A DNA stretch of 6,252 nt from Candidatus Peregrinibacteria bacterium. Lineage in GTDB: Bacteria; Patescibacteriota; Gracilibacteria; UBA1369. The translations under genes were made by a program, and so were the position numbers. The notes below the pieces were generated by a model, which saw only the letters and a program-made list of their open reading frames with translations, did no database searches and was not told the DNA's origin. The stretch covers positions 1 through 6,252 of the forward strand of contig WJLA01000123.1 of assembly GCA_014728765.1 (NCBI GenBank). Reading direction: 5' to 3'. Every line of letters starts with the position of its first letter. Position 1 is the stretch's first letter. This document shows positions 1 to 6,252 of the stretch, one piece after another.

Positions 1-1437
1 GGTCATGCCGGTATGGCAAGGCTTAGAGACAATGCAGATTCAAGATTAAACAGAGAAATTGCAATTGATAAACAAAAATCCACATCCAAGAGATTGCAGG
101 ATGAAATTTTGACAACGTTTGAAATAAGCAAAGACAGTCACTCTCCCATCCAAAAAATGTTGGCGGATGTAATGGCGTTAAGCCCCGAGAAAAAAACACA
201 GAAATATCAGGAGGCCTTGCAAAAAGCAACTCGAGGAGGAGAAACAAGCGGTGAAAGCTTGGTTTTGATAACTCAGGCAATTAAAGAGGGTCATTTTTCG
301 GCAGAAGAAATTGCAACACTGATAGACAAGGGAGCTATTGTTCCGGAGGGAAGGATATCAGGAATTATTTATAGCAGAGCACTTTCTGACAACAAATTTG
401 TTGATGTGATCTTAAATTCTGATGTGAAATTAAATTCACATCAGAAAGAACAATTATTGCAAAGATTAGTAGGAGATCGCAAATTAGATCAAATAGATAA
501 AGCAAAATTTATAGAAAAAATTATTGATGTAAATCAGATTGATGATTTCAGAGCATTTGAAGAATTTTGTCTTCAACATGGACTTCGATCGGATGTGGCC
601 AAAAATATTGCACCAAAACTATTAGAAGCAATTAATAGTGGCAAATTCAAGCCCAATACTAAGTTTGAAGATAGAATTATAAGTTATTCAACGACAAATC
701 CTGAATATTTGAGAGTTATTTCGAAATTTAAACAAGAAGCTACTATACACCAGCAAGAAACGTGGTTGCTGCAGCTTAGAAAAAATGATGAATTGAGGAG
801 TGAAGTCTTGGCTCCATTAATAGAAAATAAATTGAATTTCAAAGACATTATGGTGCTGAAGCACACATTACAATTTCCGGAAATAAATCCGGAAATGATG
901 GCCAGCATAATAAGTAAAACAGATCTGAAAAATCACGAAATGTTAGGTGTTATTCTGGACCATAAGTTAGGTGCGGAACAAATAGCTCCTTTGGTTTTGC
1001 AAGGAAAAATACCGCTTAATGGAAGAAGAGCGGAAGTGCTATTGGCTAATAGAACAACGGCAAAAGTGCTATTTAAGCAAATTAGGGGTAAAGATTTATA
1101 TGATTTGGATCCAAACTTTTTTGGAAAACATGAAGGTGATGATGCTACTCAATTAAAGCAATTTAGGGAAAAGGAAAGTGAGTTTAAACATAGAGTTCAA
1201 GAAAAAGTATCAAGAATATATGATTCTGAGTTTTTAGTTAAGGCTATTAGAGAAAACAAAGCTGGAATAAAAGAGCTTTTGGATAATCCAAAACAACTTG
1301 AAGCCAGTGGTGATCAAGAAGCAATAACACTTTTGAGATTAAAGAAAAGATCACCGGAAGATTTTGAAATTTTGAAAGCAAATTTTTCTGAAATGCCCAC
1401 TGATGTAATAGACGGTCTGATCATGGGAAATAAGATG
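1..1437 (+). other. N-terminal alpha-helical repeat region of the giant protein
   Basis: Residues about 1-475 are rich in Leu, Ile, Lys and Glu, with short amphipathic helices separated by Gly or Asn turns, which looks like an alpha-solenoid scaffold. The clearest internal repeat is ungapped: residues 97-114 (AEEIATLIDKGAIVPEGR) align with 321-338 (AEQIAPLVLQGKIPLNGR) with nine identities. Such regions usually serve as protein-binding or spacing scaffolds; that role is inferred here. No known repeat family (HEAT, TPR, leucine-rich variant) could be assigned by eye. Confidence 0.55.
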
Positions 1438-4400
1438 GAAATGAAGGATGTTTCCGGGAAAACGGTGATGGTTTATGAAGGTAGATTTATTTCAAAAGGG
1501 GGATTCGGTGCAGTTTCAAGAGTGGGATATGTTACCAAAGGATCCACAAAAATGGAAATTGGCGTAATCAAAAAAAGACATGAAGAATATTCAGGAGAAA
1601 GCTATGAGCAATTGGATCCAAACACAAAACGAATGCTAAAGAATGAAATGACAACAGCAATGCTGATTAGAGCAAATTCAGAATATTATAGTGAATTTAA
1701 TACACCGAAAGTTATTAATGATGAATTTGTAATTCTGGAAACCGGAAGAAATGTGATGACACTCAGAGAGGCTATGACTACTTCAACACCAAGCGATGCC
1801 ATGAGAGCAGTCTTGACTGTGGCAAAAGGTATAGAAAAACTGCAAAAAACCGGCTATATTCATGGAGATTTGAAACCGGACAATATCATTATTTATCAGG
1901 ATTTCGAGACCGGAGAAACGAAGATACAAATTATCGACAATGCTTTTCAAGAAAAATCTCATTTTGACAGAGGCGGAATAACGCCAGGCTATGCAGCAAT
2001 TTCATCAAGTTATATGGATTTGGGTAAACATATTATGGAAAATGTTCCAGCAAGATATCAGGCCAGAGATAATTTTTCTATCAGTGTAATTATGGAGGAC
2101 GTAATTACTGCACTTGGAAATAAATTACCTGATCAAGCCAAAAAGGAATTAAAAATTTTGGTAGAGGAACTATCGCCTTTTTCAGAACATGATGCCTATC
2201 GTCAATATACTGAAAAAGCCAAAGATCAAGCTTATGCGCCTTATGACGGTCCGGTACAAAAATTCGACCAATCAGAGGTAAATAAAATTGGTGAGTTTAT
2301 AACAAGATTGGAAACATTGATTAGTGATACAAGCTTAATTCCAGACAGATATCAAATTCAGCGTTCATCAGGTGAAAAAGCTGCGGACCCTAATGCTACC
2401 ACCATGAGTCCAGATTTTGAGGCTCCAACTGTTCCAATTGATTATGCCGGTGCTGCAACAAGAAAAGGTGTTACGGCAAAAGCAACTGAGGCTACTGCAA
2501 AACCAGGAAGGCAACAATCTCCTGTGGAAATAGCGGTAACTGCCGCAGATAGACCTGCAAGATCAATCAAGCCGGAAGATTTGCCGAAAAGAGGATTGCA
2601 ACCCGAAGAGACATTGCCGCTTGGATTGAACATTACAAATGCCAAGAGTGTTCCAAAAGCGAGAGCGGCGATAGCAGATATTTATAGGGCACAAGTCTCT
2701 GATTCACCGCCAAAAAATATTCCGGCAGATAGTGATGGTTGGATTGATGTTGACGGTAGAATTAAATATTCAAAAAAAGGAATTGATAAAAAACTGGAAG
2801 AGATACAACCAGGCGCAAAATCGGAAATAGCTCCCGATGGATCGCTATTGATTTTAACTGCAGGAGGAGAGAGATTAACCTTAAAACAATTTGAATCATC
2901 ATTACGAAAATCCGGAAGTGAAAATTATAAAGAATTGCTTGGATATCTTGCTGAAGTAAAAAACCATGAGGTACATCATAGAATTTTGGAAATGATGAGA
3001 AACAAAGAAGTAAAAATAAATAAATTAAAAAGTGGTCTTGAATATGATCAAAAAGTTAAATTTGAGGATGAAGTGGTAGATATAGTTAAAGGTAATGAGG
3101 AATTAAAAAAGATAATTGGTGATACTGTAAGTTTTAAAGATGCTCAGGAATTGATTTGTGAAATTCAAGACGGTTCCGGTAAACATAAAATTTCTGACGC
3201 AACACAAAAATATTTGGATTATAAATTGGCAAAATTATTTAAAGCTGCAGGAATAGAATATTCCAAAGGGGCAATTAGAAGAATTGATACAAAGCTATTG
3301 GTTGATAATCCTAGAGATGCTTTTGCTAGGGCAGAAGCTGTCGCTCGTTCAGAAGCAGGATTTGACGCCGCTTCAAGTGAACTAGAGATGGCTGGTCAAG
3401 CTGCCTATGAAGCAAGAGCGGGAATTGAGGTGCTTTCAGGTTTGGTAAGAAATACCTATAAAGAATATTCAAGATTCGCTTCAAATCCCAAATATTCTGA
3501 AGGTTTGAAAGCTTATCAAGATGCATTGAAAAATGGAAATCAAGAATCAGCGTCAAGAATACATCAAGAGATGTTAGAATCAGGTGTTTCTGAGAATGCT
3601 TTGAAATATATTACCGCGCGAACCAATTTGGATTCGGTTAAACAGCAATATAGAGCAAACACCATAGAAATGGTCAAACAATATTTTCTGGAAAATCCGG
3701 CTATGAATAGAGAACAAATGGAGGCGGTGTTAAAAGAACAAAATGGAAAATTCGGATATGACATGCATCTTGAAAAAGATGGAAGATTTCCTGAATCTGT
3801 TGTCAGAATGCAAGATGGTACTCAAGTTTTCTTGTCAGCGGCTGGAACATTCATGTTGAAACAACCAAGAAAAAGCTTGGATATTCCAACCGAGCAGATC
3901 CCGAAGGGAAAAGAATATAATGATTGGTATAATGATGTGTTGCGAAAAGACTACGAGTTAACACAAGGTAAATTCACAGGAAGAAAGACAATAATGGATG
4001 CTTTGCAAGCAAAAACGGTAAATTTTGAAAATGTAAAACTGTTTGTAACTCAAATAAAAAAATTAAAAAATGCGGGGAAAATTGACCAAGCCGGAATACA
4101 AAAGGTTACTGAATTGTATTTGAAAGGAGATTTAAGTCATAAAGAAGCAATGGAAACGACAAGAGTCTTTTCCGCCGAAAAGATGACTCCCGAGCTCAGA
4201 GGTGTTTTCGTTAAACATCTGGAATTTTTCACAGGTATAGGCAGAAATTTTGATGCTATCGGAAGATTGCAAAGAGGAGAAATCAGCTCGCAAGCTTTGG
4301 ATGTTTTAGCTGTCGCAAGACAAGAAACTTTAAGAGGAAGTGATATTGAAGGTATTTTATCCAGTCCGCCAGAAAAAATTTCACTTTTACACGCCAATTT

Positions 4401-5496
4401 GGATAAACCTTTGATGTCCCCTGATTTTATCAAAAGGGTACTAACTCAAAATCCTGAAACATTACCCGCTTTGGGCGGAGAAGAGATAATTGCTTATCCA
4501 ATCAAACAACTTGGTGCCGGGGGAATTGGAACATTTACCAAAATCGCATTTTATTCTCCTCCTTCCATGGAACTAACGATAGGAGGAATCAAAAAAGCTC
4601 ACGAGGGAAATGAGATTGCAGGTTTGTATTTTGCTCGTGAATATAATGCTGCCAAAACTTTGTCCGGAAAACCCGAGGTTTTTGAAAAAGCCATTGTTAA
4701 ACCTCTAAAGCTGGGAGAAGATGGAACTTTCATAATCTATGAAACGCTTGAATCTCCGCATTCTTCAGGTGAAATGAAACATCAAAATCTTGAAGGAATG
4801 TTAGATTCTCCCGAGGTTAATGCTTATAAATATTATAACACTTTGGCAGAAACGGGAGGGCACCTTGAAATCTTGAAATCAGAGGGGCAAGTCCATTTGG
4901 ATTATAAACTTGAGAATGCCGGTGAACACTATAATGACAGATCAGGTGAAACTACAGGGAAGCTAATGGACCCCGGTTCTATGGCAAAACATGAAGAATT
5001 GACTCAGTTACCCTCACAAGATTGGGGAGCTATTCAAGATGGTAATCATTATCTTTATGTTGGCGAAGGTCCAGCCGGAGTGGGTATAACAGCATCCCAC
5101 TGGTCGCATGAAATATATCAAGGAGTTAAAGAAGGTAAAATCGGTGCCTGGAAGCTTGATGCCTATGCCTATGGCCAAGCCATTCATCAATCATTAACCG
5201 GGAAAACACTGGTATCATCGGCAGTTGTGAGAAATGCAGATGGCACAACCAGGCCATATAAGGGTGAAGAATTGGGGAATGGTGAAAAATTGGAAGCAGG
5301 ACCACTTTATATGAGTGAGGAAGGAACATCACCCAGAAGATTGGAATCTCCACCATTTGGAAGACAAGCCAATGACAAAATGATGGATATTGCAAAAAGA
5401 TTGATGGATCCAAATGATACTACGATGACTTGTGGCAAAGCAAAAGAGGCTATAAGAGAAATTTTGGAATTTAGGATTGGACCACTGGAAAGCTAA
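1..5496 (+). CDS. Giant tandem kinase-like protein with helical repeats and an HExxH motif (5' partial)
   Basis: The frame is open to the left edge (codons Gly-His-Ala-Gly precede the Met at 13) and no ribosome binding site precedes that Met, so the true start probably lies outside the window. It ends with TAA at 5494-5496. Numbering from the Met at 13, the 1827 residues are arranged as a helical repeat region (about 1-475), kinase 1 (about 483-781), a low-complexity linker (about 782-905), a central region with HEVHH at 985-989, more helical sequence (about 1100-1485) and kinase-like domain 2 (about 1490-1822). I see no membrane segment, and only three cysteines, which fits a cytosolic protein; a signal peptide on the missing N-terminus cannot be excluded. 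Known family role: such kinase folds transfer phosphate from ATP to Ser/Thr. The target is unknown. The architecture as a whole matches no named family I recognise. The coding call is very secure; function beyond 'kinase-like' is inference. Confidence 0.95.
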   Translation, partial: GHAGMARLRDNADSRLNREIAIDKQKSTSKRLQDEILTTFEISKDSHSPIQKMLADVMALSPEKKTQKYQEALQKATRGGETSGESLVLITQAIKEGHFSAEEIATLIDKGAIVPEGRISGIIYSRALSDNKFVDVILNSDVKLNSHQKEQLLQRLVGDRKLDQIDKAKFIEKIIDVNQIDDFRAFEEFCLQHGLRSDVAKNIAPKLLEAINSGKFKPNTKFEDRIISYSTTNPEYLRVISKFKQEATIHQQETWLLQLRKNDELRSEVLAPLIENKLNFKDIMVLKHTLQFPEINPEMMASIISKTDLKNHEMLGVILDHKLGAEQIAPLVLQGKIPLNGRRAEVLLANRTTAKVLFKQIRGKDLYDLDPNFFGKHEGDDATQLKQFREKESEFKHRVQEKVSRIYDSEFLVKAIRENKAGIKELLDNPKQLEASGDQEAITLLRLKKRSPEDFEILKANFSEMPTDVIDGLIMGNKMEMKDVSGKTVMVYEGRFISKGGFGAVSRVGYVTKGSTKMEIGVIKKRHEEYSGESYEQLDPNTKRMLKNEMTTAMLIRANSEYYSEFNTPKVINDEFVILETGRNVMTLREAMTTSTPSDAMRAVLTVAKGIEKLQKTGYIHGDLKPDNIIIYQDFETGETKIQIIDNAFQEKSHFDRGGITPGYAAISSSYMDLGKHIMENVPARYQARDNFSISVIMEDVITALGNKLPDQAKKELKILVEELSPFSEHDAYRQYTEKAKDQAYAPYDGPVQKFDQSEVNKIGEFITRLETLISDTSLIPDRYQIQRSSGEKAADPNATTMSPDFEAPTVPIDYAGAATRKGVTAKATEATAKPGRQQSPVEIAVTAADRPARSIKPEDLPKRGLQPEETLPLGLNITNAKSVPKARAAIADIYRAQVSDSPPKNIPADSDGWIDVDGRIKYSKKGIDKKLEEIQPGAKSEIAPDGSLLILTAGGERLTLKQFESSLRKSGSENYKELLGYLAEVKNHEVHHRILEMMRNKEVKINKLKSGLEYDQKVKFEDEVVDIVKGNEELKKIIGDTVSFKDAQELICEIQDGSGKHKISDATQKYLDYKLAKLFKAAGIEYSKGAIRRIDTKLLVDNPRDAFARAEAVARSEAGFDAASSELEMAGQAAYEARAGIEVLSGLVRNTYKEYSRFASNPKYSEGLKAYQDALKNGNQESASRIHQEMLESGVSENALKYITARTNLDSVKQQYRANTIEMVKQYFLENPAMNREQMEAVLKEQNGKFGYDMHLEKDGRFPESVVRMQDGTQVFLSAAGTFMLKQPRKSLDIPTEQIPKGKEYNDWYNDVLRKDYELTQGKFTGRKTIMDALQAKTVNFENVKLFVTQIKKLKNAGKIDQAGIQKVTELYLKGDLSHKEAMETTRVFSAEKMTPELRGVFVKHLEFFTGIGRNFDAIGRLQRGEISSQALDVLAVARQETLRGSDIEGILSSPPEKISLLHANLDKPLMSPDFIKRVLTQNPETLPALGGEEIIAYPIKQLGAGGIGTFTKIAFYSPPSMELTIGGIKKAHEGNEIAGLYFAREYNAAKTLSGKPEVFEKAIVKPLKLGEDGTFIIYETLESPHSSGEMKHQNLEGMLDSPEVNAYKYYNTLAETGGHLEILKSEGQVHLDYKLENAGEHYNDRSGETTGKLMDPGSMAKHEELTQLPSQDWGAIQDGNHYLYVGEGPAGVGITASHWSHEIYQGVKEGKIGAWKLDAYAYGQAIHQSLTGKTLVSSAVVRNADGTTRPYKGEELGNGEKLEAGPLYMSEEGTSPRRLESPPFGRQANDKMMDIAKRLMDPNDTTMTCGKAKEAIREILEFRIGPLES
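1459..2355 (+). other. Kinase domain 1 (eukaryotic-like Ser/Thr kinase fold)
   Basis: Landmarks in order: glycine loop SKGGFGAV at residues 494-501, with the first Gly of GxGxxG replaced by Ser; ATP-anchoring Lys520 in GVIKK; probable helix-C Glu545; catalytic loop HGDLKPDN at 617-624 with Asp619, Lys621 and Asn624 all present; metal-binding Asp642 in an IIDNA sequence that replaces DFG; activation-segment TPGY at 657-660; and helix-F Asp686. The APE glutamate position reads Ser (AIS, 662-664). HGD instead of HRD makes it a non-RD type. The catalytic and metal-binding residues suggest it can bind ATP and may be active. The domain end near 781 is approximate. Confidence 0.9.
2356..2727 (+). 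other. Low-complexity interdomain linker
   Basis: Residues about 782-905 are rich in Ala, Thr, Pro, Lys and Glu with no clear hydrophobic core pattern, for example the stretch TAKATEATAKPG. This suggests a flexible, disordered connector between kinase 1 and the central region. Its many Thr and Ser residues could be autophosphorylation sites, as in the juxtamembrane or linker segments of other bacterial Ser/Thr kinases; that is inference. The boundaries are approximate. Confidence 0.6.
2965..2979 (+). other. HExxH zinc-metalloprotease-like motif (HEVHH) in the central region
   Basis: Residues 985-989 read HEVHH inside a predicted helix (LAEVKNHEVHHRILEMM). In zincin peptidases the two His residues bind zinc and the Glu is the catalytic base. 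A helix about 57-61 residues downstream (DAQELICEIQD, 1043-1053) offers Glu1046 or Glu1050 as a possible third ligand, the gluzincin arrangement. HExxH also occurs by chance in long proteins, and the surrounding sequence matches no peptidase family I recognise, so this is a candidate only. Confidence 0.35.
4480..5478 (+). other. Kinase-like domain 2, strongly diverged
   Basis: Landmarks: a full GxGxxG loop (LGAGGIG, residues 1500-1506); Lys1527 in GGIKK; probable helix-C Glu1543; catalytic loop HLDYKLEN at 1628-1635 keeping Asp1630, Lys1632 and Asn1635; DPG at 1653-1655 in place of DFG; SHE at 1698-1700 in the APE position; helix-F Asp1716 with Gly1721 (DAYAYG) followed by SLTG; and a C-terminal LMDPNDTTMTCGKAKEA stretch like the end of Ser/Thr kinase domains. 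Last-Gly-to-Lys (21) and catalytic-Asp-to-metal-Asp (23) spacings equal those of kinase 1. A general profile search might miss this domain. It may be active or a regulatory pseudokinase; the retained Lys, Asp, Asn and Asp favour ATP binding. Confidence 0.78.
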
Positions 5497-5497
5497 C

Positions 5498-5525
5498 TTG
5501 CAAACTAAATAATATATATTATAAT
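5498..5525 (+). promoter_or_regulatory. Candidate sigma-70-type promoter for the 215-residue gene, placed for a leaderless transcript
   Basis: A perfect TATAAT (-10) lies at 5520-5525, and TTGCAA (four of six matches to the -35 consensus TTGACA) at 5498-5503, with 16 bases between them. The -10 ends six bases before the ATG at 5532, so initiation at the usual distance would start at or next to the ATG itself. No Shine-Dalgarno sequence is present, which agrees with leaderless translation. The gap is almost all A and T, so a chance match is a real possibility. Confidence 0.42.
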
Positions 5526-5531
5526 TAAATT

Positions 5532-6179
5532 ATGGGAATAAATGAAACAAAAACAGGTCTGGAGGATAATTTACTGAGCTGGGAGACAAAAGTTACCTCA
5601 AATAAAGTGTCAGAACCAATTAACAATAATCTGAAAATTGGTGGAATGTTTGTGGTTTCAGGTGAATTTGCCAAAGAACATGAAAGAGCCAATAGTAATT
5701 TGCCTGCTACAGAGCAGCCTAAACCTATTCAGAAAGAAGATTGGATAAAGGCCTGCGAGTATCTGGATGATGTTTTAACCGCGGAAAATCTTCAAAAATT
5801 GCTGATTAAACTGAAAAAAAATGCTTTGCAATTAGCATTAAATATTCCAAAAAGCAGTGAATTCAAGTTGGTTCTGATGCCGGTTAATGACCAAGGTGAA
5901 GTTTGGTCAGATGAAGAATTGGCGAATAATGCAGCATTTCAATATATGTTTAAGCTTGATACAGGAGAAACTTTTTGGCCCGGGGCTTTAAATAGGGCGA
6001 GTTGGAATGATTTGTTGCCTATTGAAATTCAACAAAAATGCTCCAGACGCATTGAAGTTGATCCTCGAAATCCCGGTGCGGTCTATGGGGAAATGAGAAA
6101 AGCAATAATTGAACAATTTAAGATATGGATGGATTTATTTGATTTACCCGTTTCGGAAGATATTAATAATATTAAATAA
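5532..6179 (+). CDS. Hypothetical protein, 215 residues, function unknown
   Basis: A complete frame from ATG at 5532 to TAA at 6177-6179. I do not recognise the family. Residues 1-68 look flexible and polar, with many Asn, Thr, Glu and Pro. About 69-105 form one or two amphipathic helices (starting near DWIKACEYL). A mixed region follows, with a hydrophobic strand (FKLVLMPV), acidic and aromatic loops (EVWSDEE, GETFWPG) and a C-terminal helix (EQFKIWMDLFDL). There is no signal peptide, membrane segment or metal-binding cysteine cluster, so it is probably a small soluble protein. It lies 35 bases after the giant kinase-like gene and one base before the next start, so an operon is likely. No Shine-Dalgarno sequence precedes the start; the next in-frame Met (residue 39, at 5646) has none at a proper distance either, so the first ATG is kept. 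Codon use (AGA arginines, A/T third bases) matches its neighbour. Confidence 0.88.
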   Translation: MGINETKTGLEDNLLSWETKVTSNKVSEPINNNLKIGGMFVVSGEFAKEHERANSNLPATEQPKPIQKEDWIKACEYLDDVLTAENLQKLLIKLKKNALQLALNIPKSSEFKLVLMPVNDQGEVWSDEELANNAAFQYMFKLDTGETFWPGALNRASWNDLLPIEIQQKCSRRIEVDPRNPGAVYGEMRKAIIEQFKIWMDLFDLPVSEDINNIK

Positions 6180-6180
6180 T

Positions 6181-6252
6181 ATGAATTTGGAATATAAACT
6201 TGATGAAATGTTTAAGTCTCCGGAAGAAGTGGCTGAAGACGTAAGGGATCAC
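6181..6252 (+). CDS. Start of a third gene, product unknown (3' partial)
   Basis: An ATG at 6181 follows the upstream TAA after a single base and stays open for 24 codons to the window edge (MNLEYKLDEM, then FKSPEEVAEDVRDH). The fragment is acidic and helix-forming with no signal peptide character. It is too short for a functional call. There is no Shine-Dalgarno sequence: the upstream bases are an A/T run with a TAATAT at 6167-6172. Its near-abutment to the upstream stop suggests translational coupling or another leaderless-like start. Confidence 0.65.
   Translation, partial: MNLEYKLDEMFKSPEEVAEDVRDH

Noticed and set aside
13..15. Met at 13 as the true start of the giant protein
   Set aside because: The frame continues to the window edge, no ribosome binding site is seen in the 12 upstream bases, and the sequence after it looks like protein interior.
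23..280. Minus-strand open frame inside the giant gene, with similar ones at 684-908, 2442-2645, 3326-3556, 3564-3764, 4137-4433 and 5126-5413
   Set aside because: All lie antisense within a continuous forward gene whose domains are recognisable. Their translations are low-complexity or hydrophobic, with no family features.
2728..2757. Calcium-binding loop in DSDGWIDVDG (residues 906-915)
   Set aside because: The spacing of acidic residues does not fit the EF-hand or dockerin loop pattern and there is no second copy.
5497..5531. Terminator in the gap after the giant gene
   Set aside because: The only inverted repeat is pure A/T with no loop and no GC stem, and no T-run follows. It is a better fit to a promoter.
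5646..5648. Later start (Met39) for the 215-residue gene
   Set aside because: The GGTGG before it is only one base away, too close for a ribosome binding site, and the first ATG has good promoter geometry.
1..6252. Alternative genetic code with UGA read as glycine
   Set aside because: The 1827-codon frame has no internal TGA, while GGA and GGT glycine codons are abundant. The standard code explains both complete frames.

Overview
This AT-rich window holds three same-strand (+) reading frames and almost no non-coding DNA. The main gene is a giant, cytosolic-looking multidomain protein. It is open at the left edge and ends at 5496. It is followed by a complete 215-residue protein of unknown function (5532-6179) and by the first 24 codons of a third gene (6181 to the right edge). 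No RNA gene, mobile element, CRISPR array or rho-independent terminator is visible.

The giant protein (numbered here from the Met codon at 13) reads as follows: an alpha-helical repeat region (about 1-475); a eukaryotic-like Ser/Thr kinase domain (about 483-781) with most catalytic residues; a Thr/Pro/Ala/Lys-rich linker (about 782-905); a central region with an HExxH metalloprotease-like motif (985-989); a second helical region containing motifs like those of the first (about 1335-1440); and a second, much more diverged kinase-like domain (about 1490-1822). The two kinase domains share identical spacing between several landmarks, and similar helical repeats precede each. The simplest reading is an ancient duplication of a repeat-plus-kinase module that later diverged.

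Organism: low GC content, strong preference for AGA arginine codons, TAA stops, no recognisable Shine-Dalgarno sequences, near-abutting genes and a giant repeat/kinase protein suggest an uncultured bacterium. A candidate-phyla-radiation (Patescibacteria-like) lineage is one possibility, but this is a guess. The 1827-codon frame has no in-frame TGA, which argues against the UGA=Gly code of Gracilibacteria and Absconditabacteria.

The three genes probably form one transcription unit. A promoter-like TTGCAA-N16-TATAAT in the 35-base gap after the giant gene sits so close to the second ATG that it would give a leaderless mRNA, so the two downstream genes may also be expressed on their own. No function can be assigned to the small proteins. 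Proximity alone suggests they could be partners, regulators or substrates of the giant kinase protein.
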